NCBI RefSeq assembly: GCF_011044155.1
Contig: NZ_CP049056.1
Coordinates: forward strand, 3,972,001-4,036,000
DNA: 64,000 bases
Reading direction: 5' to 3'
Source of the DNA: Pikeienuella piscinae
GTDB lineage: Bacteria; Pseudomonadota; Alphaproteobacteria; Rhodobacterales; Rhodobacteraceae
The notes beneath the pieces are model-generated. The model was not told the origin of the DNA and did not search any database. It worked only from the letters and a program-made list of their open reading frames with translations. How positions within the stretch are numbered: the stretch's first letter is position 1; each line of letters begins with the position of its first letter. The translations under genes were made by a program, and so were the position numbers. This document shows positions 53,172 through 62,073 of this stretch, in pieces.

Positions 53172-54109
53172 AGGTCGTCATCGACACCGACCCGGGGCAG
53201 GACGACGCGGTGGCGATCCTGCTGGCGCTCGCCTCGCCGGAGTTGGAGGTTCTCGGCGTCACCTGCGTCGCCGGCAATGTTCCGCTCGACCTGACCACGC
53301 TGAACGCGCGCAAGATCTGCGAACTGGCCGGGCGGGCGGACATGCGGGTCTTCGCCGGCGCGGACCGGCCGCTGGCGCGCGACCTGGTGACGGCGGAGAA
53401 CGTGCACGGCAAGTCCGGCCTCGACGGCGCCGATCTGCCGGCGCCGAAAATGCCGCTCCAACCCGGTCATGCCGCCGATTTCATCGTCGAGACGGTGCGG
53501 CGGGAGGCCGAGGGCGCGGTCACGCTCTGCCCGCTCGGCCCGCTGACCAATATCGCGCTGGCGCTGCGGCAGGCGCCGGAGATCGCCGGGCGGCTGGCCG
53601 GGATCGTGCTGATGGGCGGGGGGTATTTCGAGCAGGGCAACGTCACCCCTTCGGCCGAGTTCAACATCTATGTCGATCCGGAGGCGGCGGATATCGTTCT
53701 CAAGTGCGGCGCGCCGGTGACGATCCTGCCGCTCGACTGCACCCACGGGGCGCTGACGACGCGCGCCCGCGTCACCGCGTTTCGCGCGCTCGGCACGCCG
53801 GTCGGCGACGCGGTTGCTGGCCTCACGGATTTCTTCGAGCGTCACGACCGCGTGAAATACGGGATCGAGGGCGCGCCGCTGCACGACCCCTGCGTGATCG
53901 CCTATCTGCTCCGGCCCGGGCTGTTCTCGGGCCGGCATGTGAATGTCGAGATCGAGCTCGCCTCGCCCCTCACCCGCGGCGCGACGGTGGTGGACTGGTG
54001 GGGCGTGACCGACCGCAAGGCGAACGCGACCTTCATTCGCGATGTCGACGCGGCGGGTTTTTACGCGCTCCTCACCGAGCGTCTGGCGCGCCTGCCCGCC
54101 AGAGGGTGA
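53168..54109 (+). CDS. Inosine-uridine type nucleoside hydrolase
   Basis: Ca-dependent N-ribohydrolase of 313 residues. The N-terminal DTDPGQDDAVAILLAL is the diagnostic Asp cluster, with VLGVTCVAGNVPL, LCPLGPLTNIALAL, GGYFEQGNVTPSAEFNIYVD and the late Asp in LHDPCVIAY. It cleaves ribonucleosides to base and ribose. The GTG start overlaps the CoA-transferase beta stop. Its 3' end overlaps the convergent MFS gene by 38 bases. A functional tie to the CoA-transferase genes is not obvious. Confidence 0.92.
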   Translation: MKVVIDTDPGQDDAVAILLALASPELEVLGVTCVAGNVPLDLTTLNARKICELAGRADMRVFAGADRPLARDLVTAENVHGKSGLDGADLPAPKMPLQPGHAADFIVETVRREAEGAVTLCPLGPLTNIALALRQAPEIAGRLAGIVLMGGGYFEQGNVTPSAEFNIYVDPEAADIVLKCGAPVTILPLDCTHGALTTRARVTAFRALGTPVGDAVAGLTDFFERHDRVKYGIEGAPLHDPCVIAYLLRPGLFSGRHVNVEIELASPLTRGATVVDWWGVTDRKANATFIRDVDAAGFYALLTERLARLPARG

Positions 54110-55286
54110 GCGCCGCGGCCGCGCCGACGGCGGCGACGCAGATCGCCAGCGCCAGCGGCCAGGGATGGCTGGTGTTGAAGGCCCCGACCGTGACGGTGCC
54201 GAGCGCGCCGCCGAGAAAGCGCCAGAACGCAAGCGCGGCGGAGGCGGCGCCGGCCCGGTCCGCCGCGATCCGCATCACCCCGGCGAGGGTGTTGGCGATC
54301 GAGATGTGGAAGATCGCCATCAGCAGGAGCATCCCGGCGTAGACGCCCCAGAGCCCGCCGGCGCCGGTCGCCACGATCAGCGCCATCGCGGCGCCGACGC
54401 AGCCGAGCGCGACGGTTGCGCCCGCCAGCATGCGTTCATACCCGAAGCGGAAAACCAGCCGCGCATTCAGGATGTTGCCGCCGAGCGCGGCGGCCGAGAT
54501 CGAGGCGAAGAGATAGCCGAAGCCTTGCGGGCTCATGCCGAAATGGTCGATGAAGATGAACGGGCTGGCGGCGAGCATGCCGAAGAACATGAAGGCGAAG
54601 GAGAAGGTCGAGCCGAGATAGCGCCGCGCTGCGGGCTGGCGCATGATGCCGACGTAGCCCTGGACGACCGCGCGGGCGGCGTAGGGGCGCCGGCGCTCCG
54701 GCGGCAGCGTTTCCGGTAGGAGTCGCATCAGCAGGCAGGCCGCGAGGCTGAGGACGACCAGCGCGCCGAAGATGCCGCGCCAGCCCGCAAAGATCAGGAT
54801 CCACGCCCCGAGCATCGGCGCCAGCACCGGCCCGAGGGTGAAGATCGTCATCATCAGGGAGGTCGCGCGGCTGAGCGCGTCACCCGCGAACACGTCCGAG
54901 AGCATGGCCCGCGACGAGGTCATCGCCGCCCCCGCCGCCACCGCCTGGGCGATGCGAAAGCCGATCAGCGCCTCGGCGTTTGGGGCCAGCGCGCAGGCCA
55001 CGCTCATCACCGCGTAGAGCAGGAGAAACAGCGTCTGCGCCCGGATCCGCCCCCAGGCGTCGGAAAGCGGGCCGAGGAAGAGCGGCCCGACCGCGACGCC
55101 GATCAGGTAGCCGGTGATGGTCATCTGCAGAAGCGACGGGTTCGCCTCCAGCGCGTCGGCCATCGCGGGCATCGCCGGCAGATACATGTCGAGAGAGAAC
55201 GGTCCGAGCGCGCTGATCGTCGCCAGGATCACGATGAAGCGGACGGAGCCCGCCTTCGTTCGGCCCTCGCCGTTCCGGCCGATCAT
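54072..55286 (-). CDS. MFS drug transporter (Bcr/CflA type)
   Basis: Twelve-helix exporter of 404 residues. ALGPFSLDMYLPAMPAMADA is the Bcr/CflA opening motif; GPLFLGPLSDAWGRIRAQTL is MFS motif A; SRAMLSDVFAG follows. Exports drugs or metabolites by proton antiport; natural substrate unknown. The ATG at 55286 overlaps the TauE stop by ATGA, so the pair is coupled. Longer in-frame readings upstream lie in the TauE gene. Confidence 0.9.
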   Translation of the reverse strand: MIGRNGEGRTKAGSVRFIVILATISALGPFSLDMYLPAMPAMADALEANPSLLQMTITGYLIGVAVGPLFLGPLSDAWGRIRAQTLFLLLYAVMSVACALAPNAEALIGFRIAQAVAAGAAMTSSRAMLSDVFAGDALSRATSLMMTIFTLGPVLAPMLGAWILIFAGWRGIFGALVVLSLAACLLMRLLPETLPPERRRPYAARAVVQGYVGIMRQPAARRYLGSTFSFAFMFFGMLAASPFIFIDHFGMSPQGFGYLFASISAAALGGNILNARLVFRFGYERMLAGATVALGCVGAAMALIVATGAGGLWGVYAGMLLLMAIFHISIANTLAGVMRIAADRAGAASAALAFWRFLGGALGTVTVGAFNTSHPWPLALAICVAAVGAAAALTLWRAGAPDAR

Positions 55287-56041
55287 CCGAACGCCCGCCA
55301 GAAGTAGTTCAACCCGAGACCGATGAGCATGGCGAGGATCAGCCGCCGGAAAGTCTCCAGTGGCAGGCGCCGGCCGATCCGGTCGCCGCCCCACATGCCG
55401 ATCAACGCCGGCGCCGCCGCCAGCGCGCTCATCAGCGCGCGCGGTCCGTCGAGGATGCCGCTGGACCAGAAGGCGCCGGAGATCAGCACACCAGCCGCGA
55501 TCGCCGTCACCCCCATGGCTGAAACGAAGAATCGCCGGTCGAGCCCGAGGCTGGTGAAATAAAGCGCGAAGATCGGGCCGGGCGCGGTGAAGGCGGCGCC
55601 GGCCACGCCGCCCGCTAGTCCGGCCGCGAAACCGACCGGCGCGGCGGCGGCGACGGGCGTCCGGAAGCGCGGCCCGATCATCGAGAGCGCCGGGACAGCG
55701 ATCAGCAGCGTCCCCATCGCGACGCCGAGCGCCGTCGGGCCGGCGGCGGCGACGAGTCGGGCCGCGACGAACACCGTCAGCGCCATCCCGGCGATCGCCG
55801 GCGCGCAGAGCCGGAGGCTGCGCCCGATCTCGCCCGCCGCCACAACCTGGGCGATATTGGCGAGCGGCGCGACGATGGTGTTGAGCGCCAGCGCCAGGTC
55901 AAACGGCACCACGAGCGGCGTCAGCGCGATGGTGGTCAGCGGCAGCCCGAAGCCGGTCGCGCCCTTCACCACGCCTGCGAAGCAGAAGATCAGCGCGATG
56001 AGCGCGGCGTCGAGGGCGCCGACCTCCCAGCCCGCGAACAT
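55283..56041 (-). CDS. TauE/SafE family anion exporter
   Basis: Membrane protein of 252 residues with about eight hydrophobic segments and the TauE/SafE repeats: FCFAGVVKGATGFGLPLTTI in the first half and AGLAGGVAGAAFTAPGPIFA in the second. The family exports sulfite or organosulfonates. It is the first gene of a two-gene unit with the MFS exporter. Substrate unproven. Confidence 0.9.
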   Translation of the reverse strand: MFAGWEVGALDAALIALIFCFAGVVKGATGFGLPLTTIALTPLVVPFDLALALNTIVAPLANIAQVVAAGEIGRSLRLCAPAIAGMALTVFVAARLVAAAGPTALGVAMGTLLIAVPALSMIGPRFRTPVAAAAPVGFAAGLAGGVAGAAFTAPGPIFALYFTSLGLDRRFFVSAMGVTAIAAGVLISGAFWSSGILDGPRALMSALAAAPALIGMWGGDRIGRRLPLETFRRLILAMLIGLGLNYFWRAFG

Positions 56042-56196
56042 CAGGCGGGGTCGCCGGTCGGGCGGCTCGGCGGGAGGGGGCGGCGCGTGGTCATGCGTGG
56101 CGCATACCCGCTCGGGCTTGGAAAGAACAGCCGCGCGGCTTTCCCTCGCGGCGATTCTCGGCCATCACCGCCGGAGTTGCAGGGAGGGGCGGCGCC

Positions 56197-57237
56197 GTGC
56201 TCGAAGAATTCACCATCCCGGCCGTGTCGGAGGCGCTGCGGGCGCGCGTCCTCGCGGCGATCGACGCGAAAACCAAGCCGCCGGGCTCGCTCGGCCGGAT
56301 CGAGACGCTGGCGCTGCAACTGGCGCTGGCGCAGGGGCGCGCGGCGCCGGACGCGTCGGCCGCGCTGCTGCTTTGCGCAGCCGATCACGGGCTGGTCGCC
56401 GAGGGGGTTTCGGCCTGGCCGTCCGAGGTCACGTTGCAGATGGTTCTCAATTTCATGGCCGGCGGCGCCGCGGCGAATGTCTTTGCGCGGAGCGTAGGGG
56501 CTTCGATCCGGATTCTCGATTGCGGGATCGCCAGCGCGCCGCCGGATCACCCGGCGCTTTCGCGCGCGGGGATTCGCGCCGGCGCCCGCAACGCGCTCCG
56601 CCAGGACGCGCTGACCGCGGACGAGGTCGCCGCCGCGCTCGATTTCGGCGCGCGCGCCGCGGTCGCGGAGGTGGAGAAGGGCGCCGGGATCGTCGCGCTC
56701 GGCGAGATGGGGATCGGCAACACCTCTTCCGGGGCGCTTCTGGCGCACGCCGTCGCCGGATTGCCGCTCGACGGGCTGACCGGCGCCGGGGCGGGACTGG
56801 ACGAGGCCGGCGTCGCGCGCAAGCTCAAGGTGCTGCGCGCCGTCGCCGCCCGGCGGCCCGGGCGGCTTTCGCCGTTTGACGCGCTCAGAGCCTTCGGCGG
56901 GTTGGAGATCGCGGCGATGGCGGGGGCGCTGATCGGCGCTTCTTCCGCGCGCGCGGCGGTTCTGGTCGACGGCTATATCGCGACGGCGGCGGCGCTGGTC
57001 GCGCTCGAAGCGCGCCCCGAGGCGGCGGCGCATGTGATCTTCGCGCATCGAAGCGCGGAGGCCGGCCACGATCTGATGCTGGACCGACTCGGCGCCGCGC
57101 CGCTGCTCGATCTCGGGCTCCGGCTCGGCGAGGGGTCGGGCGCGCTGCTGGCCTTGCCGCTGCTGAAGGCCGCCGCGGCGATGCTGGCGGAGATGGCGAC
57201 CTTCGAGAGCGCGGGAATTTCCGGCAAGGAGGGCTAG
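56197..57237 (+). CDS. cobT: Nicotinate-nucleotide-dimethylbenzimidazole phosphoribosyltransferase
   Basis: Enzyme of 346 residues that activates dimethylbenzimidazole for the lower loop of cobalamin. Landmarks: KTKPPGSLGRIETLALQLAL, GEMGIGNTSSGALLAHAVAG, GAGAGLDEAG and the C-terminal catalytic Glu in ATFESAGIS. GTG start with GGGAGGGG upstream. No cobalamin riboswitch is seen in the 155-base gap before it. First gene of cobT-cobS-phosphatase-cobU, whose product supplies the cofactor of Ecm. Confidence 0.94.
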   Translation: MLEEFTIPAVSEALRARVLAAIDAKTKPPGSLGRIETLALQLALAQGRAAPDASAALLLCAADHGLVAEGVSAWPSEVTLQMVLNFMAGGAAANVFARSVGASIRILDCGIASAPPDHPALSRAGIRAGARNALRQDALTADEVAAALDFGARAAVAEVEKGAGIVALGEMGIGNTSSGALLAHAVAGLPLDGLTGAGAGLDEAGVARKLKVLRAVAARRPGRLSPFDALRAFGGLEIAAMAGALIGASSARAAVLVDGYIATAAALVALEARPEAAAHVIFAHRSAEAGHDLMLDRLGAAPLLDLGLRLGEGSGALLALPLLKAAAAMLAEMATFESAGISGKEG

Positions 57238-57238
57238 G

Positions 57239-57991
57239 ATGGAACGCGCGCGGCGCGAATGGCGGCTCTATCTCACCGCGCAGACCTTTCTGACCCGGCT
57301 GCCGGCGCCCGCGGGGCATGGCCATGAATCGGACCTGCTGGCCCGCGCCAGCCGGTATTTTCCCGCCGTTGGCCTGCTGGTCGGCGGGATCGCGGCCTGC
57401 GTCTGGCTGGCGGCGGCGGCGGTCCTGCCGGCGCATGCGGCCGCGCTTCTGGCGCTCGCGGCCTCGGCGCTGCTGACCGGCGGGTTGCACGAGGACGGGC
57501 TCGCGGATTGCTGCGACGGGCTCGGCGGCGGCTGGACGCGCGAGCAGAAGCTGGAGATCATGCGCGACAGCCGGATCGGGACCTATGGCGCGCTCGGGCT
57601 GATTTTCTCGATCGGCGTCCGCGTCGCGGCGCTCTCGGCGCTGGCGCCCTGGGCGGGGGCGGTGGCGCTGCTGGTCGCGGCCGCGGCGGGGCGGGGCGGG
57701 ATCGTGCTGATCCTCGCGGCCGGTTCCTACGCCCGCCCGCAGGGCGCCGGCGGCTGGGAGCGGGGCGCGACATGGGGCGAGGCGGCGATCGCCGCCGCCA
57801 TCGCGCTCGCGGTCGGGCTGCTGGCGGGGGCGCCGGGCGTGCTGGGGGTCTGCGCGGCGCTTGCCGTCGCGCGGGTCTGGCTGTTCTGGCTGAACCGGCG
57901 GCTCGGCGGCTATACCGGCGACGGGCTGGGCGCCGCCGAACAATTCGGCGAGATCGCCGTTCTTCTCATTCTGGCGGGGGCCGCGGCATGA
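57239..57991 (+). CDS. cobS: Adenosylcobinamide-GDP ribazoletransferase
   Basis: Membrane enzyme of 250 residues that joins adenosylcobinamide-GDP to alpha-ribazole. The signature GGLHEDGLADCCDGLGGG and MRDSRIGTYGALGL are typical; about six membrane segments follow. Starts one base after the cobT stop and ends with an ATGA overlap with the phosphatase gene. Confidence 0.94.
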   Translation: MERARREWRLYLTAQTFLTRLPAPAGHGHESDLLARASRYFPAVGLLVGGIAACVWLAAAAVLPAHAAALLALAASALLTGGLHEDGLADCCDGLGGGWTREQKLEIMRDSRIGTYGALGLIFSIGVRVAALSALAPWAGAVALLVAAAAGRGGIVLILAAGSYARPQGAGGWERGATWGEAAIAAAIALAVGLLAGAPGVLGVCAALAVARVWLFWLNRRLGGYTGDGLGAAEQFGEIAVLLILAGAAA

Positions 57992-58512
57992 TCTTCTATC
58001 GCCATCCGAAAACCGACGCCGCGCCGGGGCTGTGCTACGGGCGCTGGAATGTCGGGCTCGCCCCCGGCGCGGAGGCCGAGATCGCGGCGGCCTGCGCGGC
58101 GCCGCCGGCTTTCGAATACATCGTCGCCAGCCCGGCCTGGCGCGTGCGCGGGCTGGCAGAGGCGCTGGCGAAGGCGACGGGCCGACGGCTGGAGTATGAC
58201 GAGCGGCTGCTCGAAATGAATTTCGGCCGATGGGAGGGAGAGTTCTGGGCCGATATCGACCGCGCCGAAAGCGACCCGTGGGCGGAGAACCCCTGGGACC
58301 TGGCGCCGCCGTCGGGTGAGAGTTTCTCGATGGTTCATTCGCGAATCGGCGCAGCGCTGCTGGAGGCGCCGCCGGGCGGCTGCTTCGTCACCCATGCCGG
58401 GCCGATCCGCGCGGCGATGATGATCCAGCGCGGCCTGAGCTTCGCCGAAGCCTTCGCCGACAAGGTGCCTTTCGCGACGCCGATCGACCTTTCGCTGCGC
58501 GCCGATGGCTGA
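57988..58512 (+). CDS. Histidine phosphatase, probable alpha-ribazole phosphatase
   Basis: Protein of 174 residues of the phosphoglycerate-mutase-like branch: MIFYRHPKTDAAPGLCYGRW (RHG-type motif reads RHP), LLEMNFGRWEG with catalytic Glu, and FVTHAGPIRA with the second His. By position in the cob operon it should remove phosphate from alpha-ribazole phosphate (CobC role). Starts and ends inside its neighbours' terminal codons. Confidence 0.87.
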   Translation: MIFYRHPKTDAAPGLCYGRWNVGLAPGAEAEIAAACAAPPAFEYIVASPAWRVRGLAEALAKATGRRLEYDERLLEMNFGRWEGEFWADIDRAESDPWAENPWDLAPPSGESFSMVHSRIGAALLEAPPGGCFVTHAGPIRAAMMIQRGLSFAEAFADKVPFATPIDLSLRADG

Positions 58513-59005
58513 GATCACGCTCCTCCTCGGCGGCGCGCGCTCGGGGAAATCGGCGCGCGCGCTGGCGCTCGCCGCCCCGCCCCGGACGTTCGTGGCGACG
58601 GCGGCGGCGGCGGCGGATGACGCGGAGATGGTCGAACGGATCGCGCGGCATCGGGCGGAGCGTGGCGCGGACTGGGCGCTTGTCGAGGCGCCGCTCGACC
58701 TGGTCGGCGCGATCCGGGCGGCGTCGGGGCGCACGCTGGTGATCGACTGCCTGACGCTCTGGCTCTCCAACCTGATGGCGGCCGGGCGCGACGAGACGGT
58801 CGAGGCCGCGGCGCTGGTCGCGGTGCTCGGCGCGGCGTCGGCGCCGGTCATCCTGGTCTCGAACGAGGTCGGCATGGGCCTCGTGCCGATGGAGCCGCTC
58901 TCGCGCCGGTTCCGCGACGCGCAGGGTCGGCTCAACCAGCGCGTCGCCGCCGCCGCCGACCGGGTCGAGTTCATCGCCGCCGGGCTGCCGCTCCGGCTCA
59001 AGTGA
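58505..59005 (+). CDS. cobU: Adenosylcobinamide kinase/guanylyltransferase
   Basis: Bifunctional enzyme of 166 residues (also called CobP). P-loop LLLGGARSGKSARALAL, catalytic His region ERIARHRAERG, TLVIDCLTLWLSNLM and VSNEVGMGLVPMEPLSRRFR. It phosphorylates adenosylcobinamide and adds GMP. Overlaps the phosphatase gene by 8 bases. Last of the cob genes here. Confidence 0.94.
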   Translation: MAEITLLLGGARSGKSARALALAAPPRTFVATAAAAADDAEMVERIARHRAERGADWALVEAPLDLVGAIRAASGRTLVIDCLTLWLSNLMAAGRDETVEAAALVAVLGAASAPVILVSNEVGMGLVPMEPLSRRFRDAQGRLNQRVAAAADRVEFIAAGLPLRLK

Positions 59006-59075
59006 GAAGGGCTTGATGCGCCGCTGCGGGAAAGCGATCTAGAAACGCGGAGCCGAATCGATGGGAGAGCCCGGC

Positions 59076-59795
59076 ATGAACATTCTCGTCCTTATGCACG
59101 CGCGCGAAGAGCATCCCGGCCGCTTTCGCGAATTCCTCGCCGAGGACGGCCATAGCTGGACCCCGGTGGAACTGAACGCGGGCGAGACGCCGCCGCCGCT
59201 CGACGGGTTCGACGCGCTCTGGGTGATGGGCGGGCCGATGGATGTCTGGGAGGAGGACGCGCACCCCTGGCTGGCCGCGGAAAAGGCGCTGATCCGCGAG
59301 GCGGTGGCGGAGCGCGGGATGCCCTATCTCGGCCTTTGCCTCGGCCATCAGCTGCTCGCCGAAGCGCTGGGCGGGACGGTCGGCAAGGCGGCGCGCCCGG
59401 AGATCGGCGTCTGCGACGTGCGGCTGACGGAGGAGGGTGCGACGGGTGTCCTGTTCGACGGTCTGCCGGAGGTTTTCCCGGCGCTTCAATGGCATGGCGC
59501 CGAGGTGAAGACGATGCCGGCGGGCGCGTTCTGCGCCGCGACCTCGCCCGATTGCGCGGTGCAGGCGATGCGTTGGGGAAACCGGGCGCATACGGTGCAG
59601 TTCCATGTCGAGATCGAGGACGACACCGTCGCGAACTGGGCGGCGATCCCGACCTATGCGGCGTCATTGAAGGCGGCGCTGGGCGACGAGGGCGTCGCGA
59701 TCCTGCAACGCGATTGCGAGGCGCGGATGGCGGCGTTCGCGGCGATGGCCGAGCGGGTCTACATCAACTGGCTCCAGTCCGCCGCGCAGCCCTGA
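59076..59795 (+). CDS. Class I glutamine amidotransferase-like protein
   Basis: GATase1-domain protein of 239 residues. Nucleophile Cys in YLGLCLGHQLLAEALGG, oxyanion GGPMDVWEED, and His-x-Glu in TVQFHVEIEDDT. Stand-alone proteins of this type include GMP synthase-like and gamma-glutamyl hydrolase-like enzymes. ATG at 59076 is chosen for GGGAGAG six bases upstream. It lies 70 bases after cobU and 6 bases from a convergent regulator that controls glutamine-related genes, but no link is shown. Confidence 0.86.
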   Translation: MNILVLMHAREEHPGRFREFLAEDGHSWTPVELNAGETPPPLDGFDALWVMGGPMDVWEEDAHPWLAAEKALIREAVAERGMPYLGLCLGHQLLAEALGGTVGKAARPEIGVCDVRLTEEGATGVLFDGLPEVFPALQWHGAEVKTMPAGAFCAATSPDCAVQAMRWGNRAHTVQFHVEIEDDTVANWAAIPTYAASLKAALGDEGVAILQRDCEARMAAFAAMAERVYINWLQSAAQP

Positions 59796-59801
59796 GCGGC
59801 C

Positions 59802-60491
59802 TCACGTCGCGGCGGCGCGGGTGAGGCTGAGCCGCGCGGTCTCCAGATGATCCTTCATCAGCATCGCGGCGCGCTCGGGCTCGCGCGCGCGAAGGGCGTT
59901 CACGATCCTCCGGTGCTCGATATTGTATTTCCGGATCGTCTCGCGGTTCAGCGTCAGCTGGCGCATTCGCGCCCATTCGCCGAGGCCCCTGACCGATTTC
60001 ATCTGCTGGAGGATGCCGGTCAGAAGGCTGTTGCCGGAAGAGCGGGCGAGAGCGGAGTGAAACTCCGCGTCCGTTTCGGCGAAAACCGTCGGGTCGTCGA
60101 CCGCCCCCTCCATCAGGTTGAGCAGCGTCTCCAGCGTTGCGAAATCGGCCTGCGTGGCGTGCAGGACCGAGAGCCGGCAGATATGCGGCTCCAGCGCGAA
60201 GCGCGCGTCCATCAACTCCAGCGGCCGCGCGTCCTCGATGGGAAGAGGGGCGTCGTCGGACGGCGCGACGTAGGTGACATAGGCGCCGCTGCCGCGCCGT
60301 ATGCTCACCAGCCCCTCTTTCGAGAGCCGGCTCAGCGCCTCGCGGATCGTCCCGCGCGAGACGTCGTGCGCCTCGGCCAGCGCCCGCTCCGCCGGCAGGC
60401 GCTCGTTCTCGATCAGCTCGCCGCCGAGAATCGCCCGCTTGAGTCGTGACGCGATCTCCGCGGCGCCCTTTTTGTTCGCTGCTTTCGCCAT
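59802..60491 (-). CDS. GntR-family (FadR/FCD type) regulator
   Basis: Regulator of 229 residues. N-terminal winged helix: RLPAERALAEAHDVSRGTIR then EALSRLSKEGLVSIRRGSG. C-terminal FCD domain with metal-ligand residues: DARFALEPHICRLSVLHAT, FHSALARSSGNSLL and YNIEHRRIVNALRARE. GGAG precedes the ATG at 60491. Divergent from the DAO-glnT-glxB genes and facing repeated TTGGTATA half-sites, so it probably represses that operon in response to an amine or amino acid. Confidence 0.9.
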   Translation of the reverse strand: MAKAANKKGAAEIASRLKRAILGGELIENERLPAERALAEAHDVSRGTIREALSRLSKEGLVSIRRGSGAYVTYVAPSDDAPLPIEDARPLELMDARFALEPHICRLSVLHATQADFATLETLLNLMEGAVDDPTVFAETDAEFHSALARSSGNSLLTGILQQMKSVRGLGEWARMRQLTLNRETIRKYNIEHRRIVNALRAREPERAAMLMKDHLETARLSLTRAAAT

Positions 60492-60510
60492 GACGCTCCG
60501 CCGCAATTTA

Positions 60511-60529
60511 TATACCAATAATATACCAA
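60511..60529. promoter_or_regulatory. Direct repeats TATACCAA for the GntR protein
   Basis: TATACCAA at 60511-60518 and 60522-60529, 11 bases apart, about one helical turn. Further CCAA/TTGG half-sites (ACCAA at 60545, TTGGT at 60559) lie nearby. FCD-type GntR proteins bind TGGT..ACCA palindromes, so these are plausible half-sites between the divergent genes. Confidence 0.55.
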
Positions 60530-60658
60530 CTTTAGCGTTCGTCCACCAATTTTGCGGTTTTGGTACGAAAATTCTTGCCAAGTGGTGAATTGTCGCGAAA
60601 CCATGTTCGCGTCCCGAACCAGTTGGCTCCTTGAGGGCCGACAAGAAGAGAGGCGCCG

Positions 60659-62002
60659 ATGCCGCTACCGCAGCATGTCGAATACCTGATCATCGGCGCC
60701 GGCATCCACGGTCTTTCGACCGCCTGGCGGCTGGCGCAGCGGCTCACCGAGAAGGGCGAAAGCGCGGAAGGGCGGGTCGTCGTCATCGACAAGTCCGGCA
60801 TCGCATCCGGCGCCTCCGGCATCGCCTGCGGCGTGGTCAGGAACAATTATTTCCAGCCGGCGATGCGCAAGCTGATGGCGCATTCGGTGGGTGTCTGGGA
60901 GAGCGACCCGGAAGGGCTGAGCTACCACCCGGTCGGCTATATGCAGATCTCTTGCGAATCGATGCGCGAAGACGTCTCGACGATCTTCGAACAGCAGCGC
61001 GAGATCGGCTACGAAAGCGTCTTCATCGAGGGCGAGCGGGAATCGACGCAATACATGCGCGGCCTCTTCGCCGACTGGCGGGCGCAGGGGATCACATCGG
61101 TCCTGCATGAAAAGCGCGGCGGCTATTCGAACAACACGAAGGCGTTGTACGGGCTGGCGAAGAAGGTCGAGGCGCTGGGCGTCCGCATCGCCAGCGGCGT
61201 CGAGGTGAAGGGCTTCACCTCAGAGAGCGGTTCGTCCGCGATCTCCAGGGTCGAGACATCGAAGGGCGCGATCGGGTGCGATCACGTCATCATCGGCGCC
61301 GGCCCCTGGGTGCGGGACTTCTGGTCGATGCTCGGCCTTCCCAAGCAGATCGACATCCGCCAGCCGGACGGCGAGGTCGTCAGGGGCGTCGACATGTGGC
61401 GCTACTGGCAGCTCGAGGAAGGCGTTCTGAAAGTCGCGCCGGAAGTGCTTTCGGACAATGACGGAAACGTGCCCCCGGTCATCCATGTCGACACCGACGC
61501 GCCGCTGCACTCGGTCGTCGACGGTTCGCTGATCACCGATGAGATGTGGGGCATCTATTACAAGCCGGATTGGCATTTCGGCGGCGTTCAGGGCGGCGCG
61601 TCGCCCTACAAGGTCGAGACCCCGGTGGACGATGTGTCGATCGACCCCTATGGGCCGTCGAGCCCGGAATTCGTCTCCTCGCAGGAATTCGCCCATATGT
61701 GGGTCAGCGCGCTGGCGCATTGCCATGAGCGTTTCGAGGGGACGATGCCGAAATATCATCGCGAACCTTCCGGCGGTATCGGCTGCTTCACGCCGGACAG
61801 CTTCCCCGTATTCGATCATTACCACGACAATGTGTCGATCATCGCCGACTCGAACCACGGCTGGAAGATGATCGGCGTCGGCCACCTGATCGCCGACGAG
61901 GTGATGGGTGAAAAGCAGGATTTGCTGGAGCCTTTCCGCTTCGGCCGCTTCGCCAAGGGCGAACTGCACCCGGTGTCGCACAGCCCCTATCCCTGGAGCT
62001 GA
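60659..62002 (+). CDS. DAO-type FAD-dependent oxidoreductase
   Basis: Flavoprotein of 447 residues in the D-amino-acid oxidase/sarcosine oxidase beta superfamily. FAD site EYLIIGAGIHGLSTAWRLAQ near residue 8 and GIASGASGIACGVVRNNYFQ; C-terminal closure IIADSNHGWKMIGVGHLIAD. It should oxidise an N-methyl or secondary amino acid. It heads a unit with glnT and a glxB-like gene, a set known from methylamine/N-methylglutamate and related nitrogen use, so its substrate may be an N-alkyl amino acid. Confidence 0.88.
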   Translation: MPLPQHVEYLIIGAGIHGLSTAWRLAQRLTEKGESAEGRVVVIDKSGIASGASGIACGVVRNNYFQPAMRKLMAHSVGVWESDPEGLSYHPVGYMQISCESMREDVSTIFEQQREIGYESVFIEGERESTQYMRGLFADWRAQGITSVLHEKRGGYSNNTKALYGLAKKVEALGVRIASGVEVKGFTSESGSSAISRVETSKGAIGCDHVIIGAGPWVRDFWSMLGLPKQIDIRQPDGEVVRGVDMWRYWQLEEGVLKVAPEVLSDNDGNVPPVIHVDTDAPLHSVVDGSLITDEMWGIYYKPDWHFGGVQGGASPYKVETPVDDVSIDPYGPSSPEFVSSQEFAHMWVSALAHCHERFEGTMPKYHREPSGGIGCFTPDSFPVFDHYHDNVSIIADSNHGWKMIGVGHLIADEVMGEKQDLLEPFRFGRFAKGELHPVSHSPYPWS

Positions 62003-62073
62003 CCGCCGGCCAAAGACGAACCGCCCCGCCAGAGGGCGGACGCGACGACAGAGAGAGAAGGAGATTGTGAGAC

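Noticed and set aside
56042-56196. Cobalamin riboswitch before cobT
   Set aside because: No B12-box-like sequence could be found in the 155-base gap.
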